Of a stretch of DNA of 7,400 nt, positions 5,607 to 7,400 are shown in pieces (positions within the stretch are counted from its first letter, which is position 1; each line of letters begins with the position of its first letter). The position numbers and the translations under genes are program-made. The notes beneath the pieces were generated by a model, which saw only the letters and a list, made by a program, of their open reading frames with translations, had not been told where the DNA came from and made no database searches. Location: contig JAFADH010000288.1 in NCBI GenBank assembly GCA_023424995.1, forward strand, positions 1 to 7,400. Direction: 5' to 3'. The stretch comes from Bacillota bacterium (GTDB lineage Bacteria; Bacillota; Clostridia; Lachnospirales; Lachnospiraceae).

Positions 5607-5618
5607 AAGGATGGTGAT
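5607..5618 (+). promoter_or_regulatory. Ribosome binding site deciding the DUF3793 start
   Basis: AAGGATGGTGAT is a near copy of AAGGAGGTGAT with one inserted base, placed 4 nt (from GGTGAT) or 11 nt (from AAGGA) before ATG 5623. The in-frame ATG at 5611 lies inside this element and has no site of its own, so 5623 is the likely start. Confidence 0.75.
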
Positions 5619-5622
5619 AATC

Positions 5623-6255
5623 ATGCAGCCTGAGGTAATTCAGATGTGCAATCCAACATATAATCAGACACTGGATATGCAGATAGCCAAGCAGTGTGCC
5701 CCGCTCCTGACGGGCATAAAGATATCCAATGTTTTAATCACAAGTGCCGTAAATTGTGAGAAAGTATATGAGATGTTCAAAGATACGACAGTAATGATTA
5801 AGAGCATTTATTTCGATGGAGAGAAGATAACCCTGCTTCTGTATCAGCCCGAGCAGTTAATGGTAACATTGCAGCAGTCGGAAGTAAAGCTGTTCATGCA
5901 GGAAAACGGTTATCGGAGTCTGGAGACAGAAGAAGTTCTGGATTGTTTTTCCGCCAGATTTGCGGCATATATGAAACATCGCAGTCCGTTCCCTCATGAG
6001 ATGGGAATTCTGCTGGGCTATCCCATAAGCGATGTGATAGGCTTTATGAAGAATAGCGGTAAGAATTTTCTGTACTCGGGTTATTGGAAGGTATATAGCA
6101 ATCTGCAGGAAGCCCAGAAGACATTCCACATGTATAAGCAGGCAAAAGCAACCGTCTCAGGATTAGTAGCCCTTGGACTGAGCATCCGCGGCATATTGCA
6201 GGTATACCGGCAGGAGGGACCGGAGCAGAGCCGGGAGCAGCTGGCAGTGGTGTAG
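5623..6255 (+). CDS. DUF3793 family protein
   Basis: A 210-residue soluble protein with the hallmarks of DUF3793, a family confined mostly to Clostridia and without an assigned function. Conserved blocks: QCAPLLTGIK (24-33), an early helix with a Cys; TLLLYQPEQL (70-79); FPHEMGILLGYPISDVIGF (123-141), the most characteristic block; GYWKVYSN (153-160); and AQKTFHMYKQ (164-173). No signal peptide is present; LVALGLSIRGIL (181-192) is mildly hydrophobic but too short and interrupted to be a clear membrane helix. It is followed 115 bp later, on the same strand, by a flavodoxin, a neighbour I recall as common for this family together with Feo iron-transport genes. The Fur-type box upstream supports a role in iron limitation. 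Whether it acts on flavodoxin, iron or haem is unknown. Confidence 0.88.
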   Translation: MQPEVIQMCNPTYNQTLDMQIAKQCAPLLTGIKISNVLITSAVNCEKVYEMFKDTTVMIKSIYFDGEKITLLLYQPEQLMVTLQQSEVKLFMQENGYRSLETEEVLDCFSARFAAYMKHRSPFPHEMGILLGYPISDVIGFMKNSGKNFLYSGYWKVYSNLQEAQKTFHMYKQAKATVSGLVALGLSIRGILQVYRQEGPEQSREQLAVV

Positions 6256-6304
6256 ACCCGGACCGGCGGCACCATACATAAGAAATACGGACAGGAAGAT
6301 ACAC

Positions 6305-6325
6305 CCGGCAGGCGTCAATTGCCGG
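6305..6325 (+). other. Intergenic stem-loop between DUF3793 and flavodoxin
   Basis: CCGGCA (6305-6310) pairs TGCCGG (6320-6325) perfectly around a 9-nt loop. No T-tract follows, so it is not an intrinsic terminator. A GC-rich hairpin in this position could stabilise or mark a processing point of the flavodoxin part of the transcript. No promoter is evident in the 115-bp gap. Confidence 0.4.
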
Positions 6326-6355
6326 ATAACAATCAGAGTATATCAATCAGCAAAG

Positions 6356-6363
6356 AAAAGGAG
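6356..6363 (+). promoter_or_regulatory. Ribosome binding site deciding the flavodoxin start
   Basis: AAAAGGAG ends 7 nt before ATG 6371, the ideal distance. The earlier in-frame ATG at 6365 is only 1 nt from the site and cannot be used efficiently. The mature start MDKIFVVYWSQTGNT also fits the family N-terminus. Confidence 0.88.
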
Positions 6364-6370
6364 AATGAAC

Positions 6371-6799
6371 ATGGATAAAATATTTGTTGTTTATTGGTCA
6401 CAGACGGGCAATACGGAGAAAATGGCTCAGGAGATAGGTAAGGGCATAGCTGAAGCGGGAAAGCAGGCTGAGGTAATCGAGGTTTCCAAGGCATCCCTTA
6501 AGGAGCTGGATGGAGCAGCGGTATTCGCGCTTGGCTGTCCTGCCATGGGGGCCGAGGTCTTGGAAGAAGACGAGATGGAGCCCTTTGTCACTAAAGTGGA
6601 AGCCTTCGCAGCCGGTAAGAAGATCGGTCTGTTCGGATCCTATGATTGGGGCGACGGAGAGTGGATGCGTGACTGGGAGCAAAGAATGAAAGCAGCAGGT
6701 GCAATCCTGGTGGGCGGTGAAGGATTAATTGCTAACAATGATCCGGACAGTGAAGCCCTGCAGGCCTGCCGCGCACTTGGCAAAGCGTTGGCGGAGTAA
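6371..6799 (+). CDS. Flavodoxin (short-chain, clostridial type)
   Basis: A 142-residue FMN protein, a soluble low-potential one-electron carrier that replaces ferredoxin when iron is short. The FMN-phosphate loop SQTGNT is at 10-15, directly after the first beta strand (KIFVVYW). The loop GCPAMGAEVLEEDEMEPF (55-72) contains Met59, the counterpart of Met56 of the Clostridium beijerinckii protein. FGSYDWGDGEWMRDWEQRM (88-106) contains Trp93, the counterpart of its Trp90, which stacks on the flavin. Length and motifs fit the short-chain group, with no inserted loop in the fifth strand. It is the middle gene of three co-directional genes and is followed by a hairpin that may partly terminate transcription. 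The Fur-type box upstream of the first gene agrees with an iron-starvation role. Confidence 0.96.
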   Translation: MDKIFVVYWSQTGNTEKMAQEIGKGIAEAGKQAEVIEVSKASLKELDGAAVFALGCPAMGAEVLEEDEMEPFVTKVEAFAAGKKIGLFGSYDWGDGEWMRDWEQRMKAAGAILVGGEGLIANNDPDSEALQACRALGKALAE

Positions 6800-6825
6800 G
6801 CTTGATTAATAGCTGCATAACAATT

Positions 6826-6856
6826 TGCGGGACATTAGTCCCGCAGTATTTATATT
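6826..6856 (+). terminator. Weak terminator or attenuator after flavodoxin
   Basis: TGCGGGAC (6826-6833) and GTCCCGCA (6838-6845) form a perfect GC-rich 8-bp stem with loop ATTA, followed by GTATTTATATT, a T-rich but interrupted tract. It is 27 nt past the flavodoxin stop. The stem is good and the T-tract is poor, so partial read-through into DUF2325 is likely. Confidence 0.6.
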
Positions 6857-6862
6857 AATTAC

Positions 6863-6896
6863 CTGTTAATTTAACAGATATGCCCTAATGCGGCAT
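6863..6896 (+). repeat. Two further small dyads upstream of DUF2325
   Basis: CTGTTAA-T-TTAACAG (6863-6877) is a perfect 15-bp palindrome around one base. ATGCC (6880-6884) and GGCAT (6892-6896) form a second 5-bp stem with a 7-nt loop just before the ribosome binding site GGAGGT (6900-6905). The first recalls Rex half-sites (TGTTAA/TTAACA), but the spacing is 1 instead of 4, so it is not a standard Rex box. No convincing promoter is seen in 6800-6910. Confidence 0.35.
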
Positions 6897-6910
6897 CATG
6901 GAGGTAAAAC

Positions 6911-7195
6911 ATGAGTATTGTAATTATCGGCGGTCATGACCGTATGGTCTGCCAATATAAAGAAATATGCAAATCTTATAACTGTAAGGCGAAGGTGTTC
7001 ACCCAGATGACCTCAAACCTTAAGGACCAGATCGGCAAGCCGGATCTGGTGGTAGTATTTACCAGTACGGTTTCCCATAAGATGGTCCGGTGCGTACTTA
7101 CTGAGGCGGAGAAGTGCAAGGCTGATGTGGTTCGATGTCATACCAGCAGCCAGTCTGCCCTGAATGAAATTCTGGAAGAAAAGTGCAGCCGGTAA
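6911..7195 (+). CDS. DUF2325 domain-containing protein, cysteine-rich
   Basis: A small 94-residue soluble protein that fills the DUF2325 family end to end. The start is fixed by GGAGGT (6900-6905), 5 nt before ATG. It opens with the family block SIVIIGGHDRM (2-12), followed by an alternating helix/strand layout: KAKVFTQ (26-32), DLVVVFTSTVSHKMV (45-59) and ADVVRCHTSSQSAL (71-84), a small alpha/beta fold. Seven cysteines occur in 94 residues (14, 20, 25, 61, 69, 76, 92), unusually many for a cytoplasmic protein of this size and compatible with metal or redox chemistry; this last point is inference. The family has no established function. It is the third gene after DUF3793 and flavodoxin on the same strand, separated by a weak terminator, so it probably belongs to the same response. 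Confidence 0.88.
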   Translation: MSIVIIGGHDRMVCQYKEICKSYNCKAKVFTQMTSNLKDQIGKPDLVVVFTSTVSHKMVRCVLTEAEKCKADVVRCHTSSQSALNEILEEKCSR

Positions 7196-7400
7196 GAGAC
7201 TGCCTTTTCTGTTATGGGAACACTTCCGGCACACATAACATGAACAAACAATGTACGATAAAATCGGCGGTAAGGAGTTTACCTTGTTTGAGCAGCTGGC
7301 AGGACAAGAGAAATAATAAAATTTCAAACAGTATTGATTTCTACCGGAGATGCGGTGAATAAGCCCAAGCCGGACGGAGCATTGACAACGGTGAACGGAT
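7196..7400 (+). other. Right-edge region, mostly unassigned
   Basis: These 205 bp hold no clear gene. TGTTATG (7210-7216) and CATAACA (7234-7240) enclose GGAA-CAC-TTCC (7217-7227), a nested stem-loop without a T-tract on either strand. At 7251 a 21-codon open frame (MYDKIGGKEFTLFEQLAGQEK, stop 7314) has a protein-like composition but no ribosome binding site; it may be a gene remnant or chance. From 7355 a GTG with GGAG 5 nt upstream opens a frame (NKPKPDGALTTVNG) that runs off the window. It could be the start of a further gene, but too little is visible to recognise it. Confidence 0.4.

Noticed and set aside
5857..6682. Minus-strand open frames over DUF3793 and flavodoxin (5857-6129, 6044-6346, 6081-6275, 6398-6682)
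   Set aside because: Shadows of recognised genes on the plus strand.
6863..6877. Rex operator
   Set aside because: Half-sites TGTTAA/TTAACA occur but with a 1-base spacer instead of 4, so the two half-sites would be misphased.
7013..7327. 104-residue minus-strand frame over DUF2325
   Set aside because: Mostly antisense to DUF2325, no convincing ribosome binding site and no recognised domain.
1..7400. CRISPR array, tRNA, rRNA, insertion sequence or known riboswitch
   Set aside because: No regularly spaced repeats, cloverleaf, rRNA core, transposase or recognised riboswitch core was found on reading both strands by eye; a covariance-model scan would be needed to exclude divergent RNAs.

Overview
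The window reads as the chromosome of an anaerobic, low-to-mid-GC member of the Clostridia, most likely a Lachnospiraceae relative. This is inferred from consensus sigma-A promoters, strong AGGAGG-type ribosome binding sites, AT-rich intergenic DNA around moderately GC-rich genes, a clostridial short-chain flavodoxin, and the clostridial families DUF3793 and DUF2325. I see no rRNA, tRNA, insertion sequence, phage gene or CRISPR array.

Layout. (1) Positions 1-680 hold the C-terminal half of a RhlE-like DEAD-box RNA helicase, followed by a clear terminator (737-770). (2) Positions 930-1688 hold a GNAT acetyltransferase fused to a YoaP-like thioredoxin-fold domain, with its own promoter. (3) A 297-bp AT-rich leader (1689-1985) carries two consensus promoters and three dyads, and drives a GTP-dependent phosphoenolpyruvate carboxykinase, pckG (1986-3782). 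(4) A 19-bp bidirectional terminator hairpin separates pckG from a convergent 12-helix MFS permease (3915-5300, minus strand), whose promoter is at 5358-5386. (5) A 310-bp divergent intergenic region contains a 14-of-15 match counting the free centre (13 of 14 specified positions) to the Bacillus Fur box, exactly centred in a 39-bp inverted repeat. (6) Downstream lie three co-directional genes: a DUF3793 protein (5623-6255), a flavodoxin (6371-6799) and a cysteine-rich DUF2325 protein (6911-7195). (7) The last 205 bp are largely unexplained.

The most interesting part is the right-hand third. A flavodoxin is the classical iron-free substitute for ferredoxin. Its placement between two uncharacterised conserved families behind a Fur-type operator suggests an iron-starvation module in which DUF3793 and DUF2325 have undescribed roles. 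The second point of interest is the pckG leader: two strong promoters about 115 bp apart, with one dyad at each start region and one between them, as expected for a gluconeogenic gene under carbon-source control.

Several start codons were moved to the codon best spaced from a Shine-Dalgarno: pckG to 1986, DUF3793 to 5623 and flavodoxin to 6371. The helicase is open to the left edge of the window rather than starting at 129.
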